A stretch of DNA of 5,637 bases from Acidobacteriota bacterium (GTDB taxonomy: Bacteria > Acidobacteriota > Terriglobia > UBA7540): the NCBI GenBank assembly GCA_021786455.1, contig JAJYNF010000033.1:1-5637 (forward strand), in the 5' to 3' direction. How positions within the stretch are numbered: the first letter of the stretch is position 1; the number at the start of each line of letters is the position of its first letter. The notes under the pieces are model-generated. The model had not been told where the DNA came from and ran no database searches. It saw nothing but the letters and a program-made list of their open reading frames with translations. Shown in pieces: positions 5,634 through 5,637 of the stretch. The position numbers were made by a program, and so were the translations under genes.

Positions 5634-5637
5634 ATGT

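Overview
This window looks like ordinary chromosomal DNA from a GC-rich, diderm-type bacterium, most plausibly an Acidobacteriota member. That placement is inference. It rests on the combination of a LysM plus DUF4015-type glycoside hydrolase protein, a YggX homologue, a YifB/ComM ATPase, MutM and a small Rieske ferredoxin, all with GC-rich codon use and Shine-Dalgarno starts. There are no transposases, phage genes, CRISPR repeats, tRNAs or rRNAs. Coding density is high, and the longest gene-free stretch is about 164 bases.

Layout: positions 2-613 (+) hold the 3' end of an ATP-grasp ligase with a C-terminal LAL_C2-like domain; its 5' part is outside the window. It converges on a block of five genes on the minus strand. 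Read in their transcription order these are a Rieske [2Fe-2S] ferredoxin (5624-5319), mutM/fpg (5258-4359), an exported LysM-DUF4015 putative glycoside hydrolase (4326-2821), comM/yifB (2710-1178) and yggX (1013-732). The convergent gap 614-731 holds two inverted repeats that could act as a transcript end, but neither has a clear U-tract.

Transcription: the first three minus-strand genes are separated by 60 and 32 bases, with no visible promoter between them, and may be one operon whose promoter lies outside the window. comM and yggX each have a consensus TATAAT preceded by TGn (extended -10) and no recognisable -35, so each probably has its own promoter, although readthrough is possible.

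Function: three products touch oxidative damage or Fe-S chemistry. MutM removes 8-oxoguanine, YggX protects labile Fe-S proteins, and the Rieske protein carries an Fe-S cluster. ComM is a branch-migration helicase of natural transformation. The LysM hydrolase probably acts on envelope polysaccharide. I found no convincing new multi-gene system. The points worth a second look are start-site and leader details: a hairpin that could bring a distant Shine-Dalgarno close to the comM start, a corrected start for the hydrolase, and Rieske and mutM lying in one frame separated by a single stop.
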